Origin: Pelagibius sp.
GTDB lineage: Bacteria > Pseudomonadota > Alphaproteobacteria > Kiloniellales > Kiloniellaceae
Reading direction: 5' to 3'
DNA length: 64,000 nt
Assembly (NCBI RefSeq): GCF_028281305.1
Contig: NZ_JANQKD010000003.1
Location: forward strand, 1 to 64,000
Positions 1 through 7,198 of this stretch are shown here, piece by piece. Position 1 is the stretch's first letter. The number at the start of each line of letters is the position of its first letter. A program made the translations under genes and the position numbers. The notes under the pieces are model-generated. The model was not told the DNA's origin. It ran no database searches and saw only the letters and a program-made list of their open reading frames with translations.

Positions 1-168
1 CCAGAAATGGTTGATCCGAGCCTCTCCCGGCATTGGACCATCTTGGTGATACGATACCGTGTCATACCCGCCAATCGCGACGGCCAACTGGTTTCCTGCG
101 GACGCGGGCAAAGAGGCGATGGCAAGAGTCGCTACTGTAGCAAGTGCTGTTACAGATTTTCTGATCAT
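1..168 (-). CDS. YHS domain-containing exported protein, N-terminal part
   Basis: Only the first 56 codons lie in the window and the 3' end is outside. The reverse-strand translation starts MIRKSVTALATVA, a typical Sec signal peptide ending near ASA-G. It is followed by IGGYDTVSY, which matches the opening of YHS-domain proteins (usual form GYDPVAY). I chose the ATG at 168 because a GGAG lies 6 bases upstream; an in-frame ATG at 180 has no such site. It would be a small exported protein of unknown function, often suggested to bind metal. The ORF track missed it because it is cut by the edge. Confidence 0.7.
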   Translation of the reverse strand, partial: MIRKSVTALATVATLAIASLPASAGNQLAVAIGGYDTVSYHQDGPMPGEARINHFW

Positions 169-235
169 ATTAGTCTCCATACGAAGTACCGTTGATGCGG
201 TTAGTATGGTTCTACTAATAAAACGAACAGATCAC

Positions 236-481
236 TTACCAATCACTTTTATGCCAGAGAGAAGTTACCCAGATAAACATCTTGTGTTTTGATTTCATAT
301 CCGACATCTCCCATTTGGTTCCCTTCGCCGCAGCCTCTATCGCCCTCTCTTGGCGAAGCTCTTTCTTCAGCTTGGTAAGGTTTTTCCACTCCATGTCCGC
401 GCGGATAAGGCCATTGAATGGCTCGGCCCCCGAGAAGCCAGATGCAAGACCAACCGGTAGGTAGTGAAACTCGTCACAGAG
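236..481 (-). pseudogene. Possible C-terminal gene remnant
   Basis: A stop-free reverse-strand frame of 81 codons runs from just after a TAA (482-484) to its own TAA at 236-238. The only internal ATG (394) would give 52 residues. The translation (for example CDEFHYLPVGLASG and DMEWKNLTKLKKEL) reads like natural protein: charged helix, few Cys, mixed hydrophobics. No start codon with a ribosome site was found, so it looks like the tail of a decayed gene. I do not recognise the family. It could also be chance. Confidence 0.3.
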
Positions 482-691
482 TTAGACGAGTTATCCGCCG
501 TTGCTCGCTGAGCCTTGGCTTCAATCGCAACACGCCCACATGTGGGGGTATTTCGACATGTCGAGGTAATGCTGTCCGCCGCAATCTGACGCCCGATGCT
601 TCTCGTTCTTCCAGGCTTTAGTGTGTTCGGTGTGTACCGTCTTGGCAGCATCCCGGAAGGCCGGTACAGCTTCTCTCCTGCGCCTGCGCGC

Positions 692-725
692 GGGGCGCGG
701 GGTTCGAATCCCGCCCCATCCGCCA
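692..725 (+). other. tRNA 3'-end-like fragment, possible att site
   Basis: The segment contains GGTTCGAATCC, the universal T-loop signature, followed by seven acceptor-like bases, a discriminator G and an encoded CCA. No matching 5' half, D-arm or anticodon arm is present in the 100 bases upstream, and the T stem has an extra G with mismatches. A lone tRNA 3' end is the usual trace left at the distal end of an element integrated into a tRNA gene. If so, the element lies to the left (before 725) and the chromosome resumes to the right. Confidence 0.5.
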
Positions 726-809
726 TTCGCCGCCGATTGAGGGACGCTCTGCTCTCTGGTTCAATGGCCGCTGTGCGGACTTTTCGGACCTTCGTCCACC
801 TGATCGCAT

Positions 810-1154
810 TCAAAGGTCGTGGAAGAAGTAAAAGAGATTTCCATAGGCATCGCGAACCGTAAACTGACGCAATCCCCACGGCTTGTCGCAAGGCCCTTGG
901 AGAACATCTGCACCTAGCCGTACCAGTTCTGAGTGTGATTCATCCACGGATTCAGTGAAAACCCAGAACACGCCAGGTGAGATTTTCTGGGCGGTTTTTC
1001 GGAAGAAGATCGCGCAATCCCCGTGCGCTACAGCGCCAATGCTTCCTTCTTCATTGTACCACGCGATTTCGAAGCCGAGCTTGTCGCGGTAATACTCCTG
1101 CGCTTCTCGCACATTCGGTACTGCAAGTTCGGGTGTGGGCTGTGAAATCTTCAT
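810..1154 (-). CDS. VOC (glyoxalase/bleomycin-resistance) family protein
   Basis: The 114-residue product has a single vicinal-oxygen-chelate fold. ELAVPNVREAQEYYRDKLGF forms the first beta-alpha unit, and the C-terminal unit reads FTVRDAYGNLFYF, the typical D-P/A-x-G-N ending. I start at the ATG at 1154 (MKISQPTPEL), which has GGAG 9 bases upstream; the longer track ORF adds unlikely N-terminal sequence. The acid before the last strand is not the classical Glu, so metal use is unclear. Members include dioxygenases, isomerases and antibiotic-binding proteins. The substrate cannot be told. Confidence 0.85.
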   Translation of the reverse strand: MKISQPTPELAVPNVREAQEYYRDKLGFEIAWYNEEGSIGAVAHGDCAIFFRKTAQKISPGVFWVFTESVDESHSELVRLGADVLQGPCDKPWGLRQFTVRDAYGNLFYFFHDL

Positions 1155-1380
1155 CCGGATACTCTCCAATGGCGAATCAATGTTTCGCATTTTCATCGCG
1201 CGTGGCCAGCCAATTGCTGCGTTTCTGCCGACGAAGCATATGGCCGCTTTGGCACAACACTGCATGAAGGCACCTCGAAGAACCTTCTGCTTTTGACCTG
1301 ACTGCCTTCGCTCCTGTCACCACGGTGACAAGAGGGCTGTGGTTCTGTGCCGTCCTGTCCACCCAGTGGGAGAGTACGTC

Positions 1381-1776
1381 ATGAAGAGAACAGCCGTAAA
1401 TCCGTGGCCGTGGTCCTTGAACTACGGCTACAACCAAGCCGAAATCCTTGAAGGTGCGAAGCGACATCTGGTTTGTGCAGGGCAGACCGCCGTGGACGCA
1501 GAGGGCGCCCCACAACACCCAGGCGACATGCGCGCGCAGATCGCTTTGGCGCTTGATAACCTCGAAGCCGTCCTGAAAGCAGCGGACATGGGGCTTGCCA
1601 ATGTCGTTCGCTTGGGAGTTTTCACGACCCACGTGGACGATGCTATGAAGCACTTCGACATCCTGGGCGCGCGGTTTGGACCCCCCGGTGTTTCACCGCC
1701 CATGACGCTGCTTGGCGTAACCCGCCTTGCTTTGCCGCCTCTGCTCTTCGAGATCGAAGCCACAGCGGCAGACTGA
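1381..1776 (+). CDS. RidA/YjgF-family protein
   Basis: The product is 131 residues, the usual RidA length. RidA proteins are trimers that hydrolyse reactive enamines/imines from PLP enzymes; other subgroups act in specific catabolic routes. HLVCAGQTAVDAEG matches the start of the core, and the DNLEAVLKAADMGLANVVRL helix and a TLLGVTRLALPPLLFEIEA ending are typical. The canonical substrate Arg (usually RxxV/Axx near residue 105) appears replaced by VTRLA, so it may be a divergent subgroup. I start at 1381 because GGGAG precedes that ATG by about 9 bases. A WYL regulator follows on the same strand after 80 bases. Confidence 0.85.
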   Translation: MKRTAVNPWPWSLNYGYNQAEILEGAKRHLVCAGQTAVDAEGAPQHPGDMRAQIALALDNLEAVLKAADMGLANVVRLGVFTTHVDDAMKHFDILGARFGPPGVSPPMTLLGVTRLALPPLLFEIEATAAD

Positions 1777-1856
1777 TCACAGTATCTGTCCGCATTGGAA
1801 TCCAAAGGCCATCCGCGCTAAGGTCTTCGCTATAAGCCATTGGAAAACAGAGCCCA

Positions 1857-2534
1857 ATGCGTCGCTCAGAAAGACTGTTTCGGATCGTGAACGAAATGCG
1901 CAGCCGAGGGGTCAGCCGCGCCGCGGACCTGGCCGCGCATTTCGAGGTGAGCGTGACCACGATCTATCGGGATATCGCCCATCTTCAGGCCTCCGGGCTG
2001 CCGATCGATGGGGAGGCCGGGATCGGCTATCTGCTCCGTCCGGGCTTTGACCTGCCGAATGTGACCTTCACGCATGATCAGGTTGATGCCCTAGCAGTCG
2101 GTTTGTCTTTCGTGGAGCGCACCGGCGATCCGGTGCTCGCCTCCGCAGCGCGGGAAGCACGGGCCAAAATACAGGCGAGCATGCCTGCACCGGAAGAGCG
2201 CAAGCTGGCCGATGCTCCGTTTTACAGCCTTCAGCCCAAACGAGGCGCATCGCAAGACAACGGCCTCCTTCGGGAGGCAATCCGCAATCAACGTGTCGTC
2301 GAGATCGTCTACAAGAGTGGCGAAGGTAACCTCTCGCGCCGACGCGTGCGTCCGCTCGTGATTTGGGACCTGCCTGACGGTTGGATGGTCTCCGGCTGGT
2401 GCGAACTCAGGGAGGGGTTCCGGACGTTCCGATGGGACCGGATCACGGAACTCACCAAGACGGAAGACAGGTTCGAAGAAGACGAGGAGACCGGCCTGAT
2501 TGCCTTCATGGAGTTGGAGCGCTGCCACGCCTGA
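1857..2534 (+). CDS. YafY-type HTH/WYL-domain transcriptional regulator
   Basis: The 225-residue protein has an N-terminal DeoR-like winged helix (about 1-60: RIVNEMRSRGVSRAADLAAH then VTTIYRDIAHLQASGLPI). A C-terminal WYL domain (about 140-205) contains VEIVYKSGEG, RRVRPLVIW and WMVSGWCELREGFRTFRWDR. It is a typical stand-alone YafY-like regulator: WYL domains sense small ligands or nucleic acid. It follows the RidA-like gene in the same direction, so it may regulate that gene or its own transcription. No clear operator was picked out. Confidence 0.88.
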   Translation: MRRSERLFRIVNEMRSRGVSRAADLAAHFEVSVTTIYRDIAHLQASGLPIDGEAGIGYLLRPGFDLPNVTFTHDQVDALAVGLSFVERTGDPVLASAAREARAKIQASMPAPEERKLADAPFYSLQPKRGASQDNGLLREAIRNQRVVEIVYKSGEGNLSRRRVRPLVIWDLPDGWMVSGWCELREGFRTFRWDRITELTKTEDRFEEDEETGLIAFMELERCHA

Positions 2535-2640
2535 AGTCAGCCGCGGTCATGCGCTGCCCCCAGAAGGGCTTCGTTCTCATTTTCGTCACGCCCGGCCCGC
2601 CAAATGCGATGGTCCCTGCACCACAACCCTGGAGCACGAC

Positions 2641-3015
2641 ATGACGACATCGGTCTTTGATCCACTGGTCGAGGTAGAGGTACTTGAACAGCTCGAGTTT
2701 CGTGAGCTCGCGGGCTTCAACGAGGGCGCGGTGGGCGTCTTCTGGGCTGACGCGGGCGCCACCGGCCCTTGGGAAATGCACCCGGACTGCGAAGAGTTCC
2801 TCATGGTGCTGGAAGGCGAAGTCGAGGTCGAAATCCTGCCCGAAGACGGTGGGCCCGCAGAGGTGCGGCGGCTTCGGGCAGGCGCCGCCACAGTCGTGCC
2901 GCGCCGCTGCTGGCACCGGCATACCATCCTGAAGCGCACCAAAGAGCTCTACCTGACGCCTGGCGCCACGGAAAACTCTGACGCCGAAGACCCGCGATCG
3001 AACGCCGACGAATGA
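2641..3015 (+). CDS. Cupin-domain protein
   Basis: The 124-residue product is one small cupin barrel. Motif 1 is degenerate (GPWEMHPDCEEFLMVLEGEV) with the E-x4-G core, and motif 2 is TVVPRRCWHRHTI. One His in motif 1 and two in motif 2 could bind a metal. The ATG at 2641 has GGAGC 5-7 bases upstream; the track ORF from 2500 reads through the preceding gene's tail. It sits 106 bases after the WYL gene. The function is unknown; proteins of this size act as sensors, isomerases or dioxygenases. Confidence 0.8.
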   Translation: MTTSVFDPLVEVEVLEQLEFRELAGFNEGAVGVFWADAGATGPWEMHPDCEEFLMVLEGEVEVEILPEDGGPAEVRRLRAGAATVVPRRCWHRHTILKRTKELYLTPGATENSDAEDPRSNADE

Positions 3016-3221
3016 ACGCGGGGCGGCCCGGGCGAAGCAGCATCCAGCCGAGGCCCACGCCTTCCATGCCCCGGCAGAAGAGGCCGCTGAACGCTGCCCC
3101 GTTGTCTTTGCCCGCCTTAGCACCATGATCATTGGGGGTGCCGGCACCCGAATCGGCTTGCCGACAGAGGCCGGCGCGCCTAGGTTCCGGCCGCCGCCAG
3201 CAGGAGAATCAGGAGGTTTCT

Positions 3222-4106
3222 GTGGGTCTTGTGGCCGAAGTCGTTTTGCCGATCGCGTTGGCGTTCATCATGTTTGCGCTCGGCCTGGGCCTCACGTTCG
3301 ATGACTTTGCGCGCGTCGTGCGGCGTCCGCGGGACTTCGTCGTCGGGGCTCTGTCGCAGATTCTGCTGCTGCCCGCAGTCGCTTTCCTGATCGTCAGCCT
3401 GTGGTCGCTGCCGCCGGAGCTGGCGCTGGGGGTCATGATCATCGCGGCGGCCCCGGGCGGCGTGACCTCGAACATTCTGACTGCCTTTGCCCGCGGCGAT
3501 GTCGCCCTGTCGATCTCGCTGACAGCGGTCATCAGCCTGCTCAGCGTCATCACCATCCCTCTCGTTGTCGTCTTCTCCTACAACCAATTCATGGGCGGCG
3601 ATGTCGGCGCCGACGTCTCGGTCGCCAAAACGGCCATAAGCGTCTTCGTCATCGTCACCATCCCGGCGCTTCTCGGCCTGCTGCTGCGCCATAGCGCCGA
3701 GGGCTTTGCGCTTCGTTTCGAGCCTCTGGCGCGCCGGATTTCAACGTGGTTGTTCGCCCTGGTGCTGGCCGGCGCGATTTATCAGGAGCGGGCCAGCATT
3801 GTCGAGTACCTGGCCCAGGCGGGCCTCGTGACCCTGGTGCTCAACGTCGTCATGATGGCTCTGGCCTATCTCATCGCGCGGCTCTTCGCGTCGGGCATCC
3901 GCCAGCGGGTCGCTATCTCCATCGAATGCGGGCTTCAGAACGGTACTCTTGCGATCGCGGTCGCGACCCTGCTGTTCGGCGGCGGCCTCGTGACCGTGCC
4001 GGCGGCAACCTATAGCGTGCTTATGTTCGCCACCGCCCTGGTCTACATCGCCTTCCTGCGCCAGCGGATGCCCGCGCCACAGCAGGTCGCGGACGAGGTG
4101 GTCTAG
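3222..4106 (+). CDS. Bile acid:sodium symporter (BASS) family transporter
   Basis: The 294-residue membrane protein has about nine to ten hydrophobic segments. IIAAAPGGVTSNILTAFARG is the hallmark of the BASS family (sodium-coupled import of organic anions such as bile acids, pantoate or keto acids), and SIECGLQNGTLAIAVA is the second crossover motif (ECGxQN). I start at the GTG at 3222 because a perfect AGGAGG lies 5 bases upstream and the translation then begins directly in a transmembrane helix; the track start at 3132 adds non-family residues. The substrate is unknown. Confidence 0.9.
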   Translation: MGLVAEVVLPIALAFIMFALGLGLTFDDFARVVRRPRDFVVGALSQILLLPAVAFLIVSLWSLPPELALGVMIIAAAPGGVTSNILTAFARGDVALSISLTAVISLLSVITIPLVVVFSYNQFMGGDVGADVSVAKTAISVFVIVTIPALLGLLLRHSAEGFALRFEPLARRISTWLFALVLAGAIYQERASIVEYLAQAGLVTLVLNVVMMALAYLIARLFASGIRQRVAISIECGLQNGTLAIAVATLLFGGGLVTVPAATYSVLMFATALVYIAFLRQRMPAPQQVADEVV

Positions 4107-4284
4107 GGCCTCCACGAATCCCTGGCACAACGCGCCAACGGCGATCACAGATTGGTGATCTGCGCCGCGGGGCTTAGTTCGGGTAGAGTCTGCCGGTCCA
4201 GCGTGACCGACCGCGGTCTGAAGGGACCGGAAGCGCCAGTTCCGGCCTACGCTGGGTGCAGCCGCATCCTTCAGGGATCCCGCG

Positions 4285-4809
4285 ATGAAGCGACAGAAGC
4301 GCAAGACGACGACCAAACGGAAAGAGGCCGGCCCCTCCAGCGGGCAGCCTGCGGCCGCCACGGCCCCACGGAAGAAGTTGCGCAGCCGGCGCGACCTGTT
4401 GCAGAACGCCGGTTACGGCGTTCTCGGCCTGGGTGTGTTCGGCGCAGGCGGGTGGTATCTCGCAAGCAGCGTCCACGCCAGCATCCTCGAGCGCGACTTT
4501 TCGCGCCTCGGAAACGGAATCCCGACCGTCGTGCAGATCCACGATCCGCAGTGCCCCCAGTGCCGTGATCTGCAGCGCGAGGTATGCAAGGCGCTTTCGG
4601 AATTGGACGACGCGGAGATCCAGTATCTGGTCGCCGACATCCGCCAACCCGAAGGACGGGCGTTCGCCGCGGAAAACCGCGTCGGCCATGTCACCGTGTT
4701 GCTCTTTGACGGCAAGGGAACGCGCCGCGGCGTTATGGTCGGCCAGAACAGCAGCGATGTCCTGCTGAGCGAGTTCAGGAACCTGATTCGCAGGTCCGCT
4801 TCAGGATAG
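4285..4809 (+). CDS. Membrane-anchored thioredoxin-like protein (CPQC)
   Basis: The 174-residue protein starts with about 40 strongly basic residues. A twin-Arg-like SRRDLLQNAG and a hydrophobic anchor (YGVLGLGVFGAGG, about 47-60) follow, then a thioredoxin-like domain. VVQIHDPQCPQCRDLQREV carries a CPQC redox motif. The likely role is a periplasm-facing thiol oxidoreductase or metal chaperone. The CPxC motif differs from CGPC of thioredoxin and resembles DsbA-like or copper-related thioredoxin folds. It stands alone on its strand and ends 36 bases from the convergent TetR gene. Confidence 0.75.
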   Translation: MKRQKRKTTTKRKEAGPSSGQPAAATAPRKKLRSRRDLLQNAGYGVLGLGVFGAGGWYLASSVHASILERDFSRLGNGIPTVVQIHDPQCPQCRDLQREVCKALSELDDAEIQYLVADIRQPEGRAFAAENRVGHVTVLLFDGKGTRRGVMVGQNSSDVLLSEFRNLIRRSASG

Positions 4810-4845
4810 GGTCATCCCCTTCCCTGCTCTGCAGCACGCCTAACG

Positions 4846-5442
4846 TCAGCTGCCGCTTCGCAGCAGGCCGGTTGCAAGATGGCGGAACGCCTCGACGGCG
4901 CGCAGGAAAACCGCGTGGGGATCGTCAGCGGCGGCGATCCAGAGCGAGGCGTTGAGGGCCGTCCCGTTGAGCAGCCGCGCGGCCGCTTCGGCATCGACCG
5001 GTTTGACGGTCCCGGCATCGATCAGCGCCTGAATCAGCGCCGTCGTTCTCTGCAGGCAGGCGCTCTGGTTCGGCCATTGTGACGGGTCGCCGAGCACGGC
5101 CGGCCCGTCCAGCAGCATGATACGCTGGATCTCCGGCTCCAGCGCCATCTCGATGTAGGCGGCATACTCATCGAGAAACCCCTGCCAGGGATCTTGTGCC
5201 TGGTCGTGAACGCTGTGCAGGTGCGCCAGCATCTCCGTGTCGATCTGGTCGATCACCGCCTGCAGCAGCCCCTTCTTGTCGCCGAAGTTATGATAGAGCG
5301 CACCCCGCGTGAGGCCGGCTGCGGCAGTCAGGTCGTCCATGGACGCCGCCGCATAGCCTTTGTCCGCGAAAGCCCTCCGCGCGGCCTTGATCAGCTTCGC
5401 CCGGGTCTCCTCCACCATCTGCGCACGCCGTTGTGCGGCCAC
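4846..5442 (-). CDS. TetR-family transcriptional repressor
   Basis: The N-terminal HTH is canonical: TRAKLIKAARRAFADKGYAA, then MDDLTAAAGLTRGALYHNFG with the GALYxxFxxK signature. The C-terminal ligand domain resembles TetR_C members of about 198 residues. I choose the GTG at 5442 rather than the track's ATG at 5487. AGGAGG precedes the GTG, and the upstream codons fall inside the operator palindromes. It is divergent from the RidA-like and quinone-oxidoreductase-like genes and probably represses both directions through the sites at 5463-5529. The inducer is unknown, perhaps a quinone or enone. Confidence 0.9.
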   Translation of the reverse strand: MAAQRRAQMVEETRAKLIKAARRAFADKGYAAASMDDLTAAAGLTRGALYHNFGDKKGLLQAVIDQIDTEMLAHLHSVHDQAQDPWQGFLDEYAAYIEMALEPEIQRIMLLDGPAVLGDPSQWPNQSACLQRTTALIQALIDAGTVKPVDAEAAARLLNGTALNASLWIAAADDPHAVFLRAVEAFRHLATGLLRSGS

Positions 5443-5462
5443 CGCTCCCTCCTCCTCAAGAC

Positions 5463-5529
5463 ATACGCCGCGTATATTTGTTGACATACGCTTCGTATGC
5501 CCTTAGATGCCGACATACGTCCCGTATGT
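5463..5529. promoter_or_regulatory. Three TetR-type palindromic operators
   Basis: Three copies of one palindrome lie between the divergent TetR and RidA-like genes: ATACG-CCG-CGTAT (5463-5475), CATACG-CTT-CGTATG (5485-5499) and ACATACG-TCC-CGTATGT (5513-5529). The consensus is CATACGnnnCGTATG. Centres are 23 and 29 bases apart. The arms match perfectly while the three central bases vary, as expected of real protein sites. The regulator encoded at 4846-5442 is the obvious candidate. Confidence 0.85.
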
Positions 5530-5604
5530 CAACCGCCGCATGTCATTGCCCATTCGGCCCGATGCAACCTGATCGGAAAGGCCCGATCGAGCAGGAGCAA
5601 ATCC

Positions 5605-6003
5605 ATGACCAAACGCGATGCAGTCTTCCCGGCCGGCCGTCAGGCGCTCTACGAGATACACCATTACTCGGCGGCCATCCGCTCCGGCGACCTCCTGTTC
5701 GTCTCCGGCCAGGTCGGCAGCCGCGAGGATGGATCGCCCGAGCCCGATTTCGAGAAGCAGGTCCAGCTTGCCTTCGACAATCTTACGGCCGTCCTGAAAG
5801 CTGCCGGCTGCACATTTGACGACGTTGTCGACGTGACCACCTTCCACACCGACCCGGCGGCGCAGGTCGAGACGGTCTCCGCAGTTCGGCTGAGGGCGGT
5901 CGGCGAACCGCCCTACCCCAACTGGACCGCGGTCGGTGTGACCTGGCTTTCGGGCTTCGACTTCGAGATCAAGGCCATCGCCCGCATTCCTCAAGCCGCC
6001 TGA
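5605..6003 (+). CDS. RidA/YjgF-family protein
   Basis: The 132-residue product has LLFVSGQVGSREDG and an LTAVLKAAGCTFDDVVDVTTF helix-strand unit, the standard RidA core. The usual catalytic region reads WTAVGVTWLSGFDFEIKAIA, so the Arg of classic RidA is missing; this favours an Rid-like subfamily with another activity or a binding role. I use the ATG at 5605 with AGGAG 8 bases upstream; the track start at 5497 lies in the operators. It is first in a likely two-gene operon with the oxidoreductase at 6082 under TetR control. Confidence 0.88.
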   Translation: MTKRDAVFPAGRQALYEIHHYSAAIRSGDLLFVSGQVGSREDGSPEPDFEKQVQLAFDNLTAVLKAAGCTFDDVVDVTTFHTDPAAQVETVSAVRLRAVGEPPYPNWTAVGVTWLSGFDFEIKAIARIPQAA

Positions 6004-6081
6004 ACGCCTGGCGGCAAGCGGTGCCGCAATTACACGGCGCTCTTTGAGGCCGTAGAACCATTCCTCTACACGGAGACGGAG

Positions 6082-7185
6082 ATGACACTTCCCCAGACGA
6101 TGCGGGGCATGGTCCTGACGGGCCATGGCGGCCTAGAGAAGCTGGAATGGCGCGAGGATCTTGCGGTTCCCAACCCGGGCGCGGATGAAGTCCTGATCAG
6201 GGTCGCGGCCTCTTCGGTGAACAACACCGACATCAACACGCGCACCGGCTGGTATTCCAAGAGCGTGCGCGGCGATACGGCCTCCGGCGCGACGCAGGGC
6301 TACGGCGCCGCAGCGGATGCCGACGGCGGCTGGTCCGGTGTGGCGTTTTCCTTTCCGCGCATCCAGGGCGCGGACTGCTGCGGCGAGATCGTGGCAGCCG
6401 GGGCCGCGGTGCCGGCGGCAAGGATCGGGGAACGCGTCCTCGTGCGCGCCCTGCAGTCCACGGCATCGCCGGGGTCCGGGCCGGCCACGGCCACCTTTGG
6501 GTCGGAGTGCGACGGCGCTTTCGCAGACTACGCCCTCGCCCGCTCAGAGGACGCGATTGCCGTGCGTTCAGACCTTTCGGATGTCGAACTCGCCTCCTTC
6601 CCTTGCGCCTTTTCGACGGCCGAGGGCATGGTCCAACGCGGCGGTCTTGGCGCGGAGCGGGTGCTGATCACGGGTGCTTCGGGGGGTGTCGGCTCGGCCG
6701 CGATCCAGCTGGCCAAGCGGCGCGGCGCCGAGGTGACGGCTTTGACCAGCGCATCCAAGGCCGATGAACTGCGCGCGCTCGGCGCGGACGTGACGCTCGA
6801 TCGCGATGCGCCGCTTCCGGAGCACGGCTTCGACATCGTGCTCGACCTGGTCGGCGGGCCGCGCTGGCCGGATCTGGTCGGCGGGCCGCGCTGGCCGGAT
6901 CTGATCGACGCCCTTTGCGATGGCGGGCGCTACGTCACCGCCGGCGCGATTGCCGGCCCCATCGTGGAGTTGGATCTGCGTACGCTTTACCTGCGCGATC
7001 TCTCCTTCTTCGGCTGCACGCACCAACCGGCCAATGTGTTCACCGATCTGGTGCGCTACATCGAGGCGGGCGAGATTCGCCCGACCGTCGCGCAGACCTA
7101 CGGGCTGGCGGACCTGCGCGCCGCCCAGGAAGCCTTCCTGACCAAATCCCACGTCGGCAAAATCGGCATCCGGGTTCACGACTGA
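6082..7185 (+). CDS. Zinc-less MDR alcohol dehydrogenase/quinone oxidoreductase
   Basis: The 367-residue medium-chain dehydrogenase/reductase has an N-terminal GroES-like domain (DEVLIRVAASSVNNTDINTR) and a Rossmann domain with VLITGASGGVGSAAIQLAKR. The FDIVLDLVGGP strand and a KSHVGKIGIRV ending are typical. Ligands of the structural zinc site are not obvious, which fits the quinone-oxidoreductase branch that reduces quinones, enones or crotonyl-type substrates with NADPH. It follows the RidA-like gene by 78 bases and probably shares the TetR-controlled promoter. A perfect in-frame 27-base tandem duplication sits in the cofactor domain (separate entry). Confidence 0.88.
   Translation: MTLPQTMRGMVLTGHGGLEKLEWREDLAVPNPGADEVLIRVAASSVNNTDINTRTGWYSKSVRGDTASGATQGYGAAADADGGWSGVAFSFPRIQGADCCGEIVAAGAAVPAARIGERVLVRALQSTASPGSGPATATFGSECDGAFADYALARSEDAIAVRSDLSDVELASFPCAFSTAEGMVQRGGLGAERVLITGASGGVGSAAIQLAKRRGAEVTALTSASKADELRALGADVTLDRDAPLPEHGFDIVLDLVGGPRWPDLVGGPRWPDLIDALCDGGRYVTAGAIAGPIVELDLRTLYLRDLSFFGCTHQPANVFTDLVRYIEAGEIRPTVAQTYGLADLRAAQEAFLTKSHVGKIGIRVHD
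6847..6900 (+). repeat. Perfect in-frame 27-base tandem duplication
   Basis: Two identical 27-base units (6847-6873 and 6874-6900) encode LVGGPRWPD twice within the Rossmann domain of the oxidoreductase gene. Family members have one LVGG-x-x-x loop after the strand at this place. The exact identity of the copies implies a very recent event, a strong functional constraint, or an assembly error. Confidence 0.97.
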
Positions 7186-7198
7186 GCCAGGCAACCGA

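Larger units (their letters stand above)
169..809. other. Gene-poor, AT-richer segment between the YHS gene and the VOC gene
   Basis: This 640-base stretch has lower GC than the rest of the window around 180-300. ORFs called across it have no recognisable protein character. It contains a possible gene remnant (236-481) and a tRNA 3'-end-like sequence (692-725), listed separately. From 726 to 809 I see nothing specific. The mixture of broken coding sequence and a tRNA end fits the edge of an inserted element. Confidence 0.5.

Noticed and set aside
367-891. 174-residue reverse ORF with GAGFEPRAPRAG
   Set aside because: The peptide comes from translating the tRNA T-loop region (TTCGAA), a well-known source of false proteins; it also overlaps the VOC gene end.
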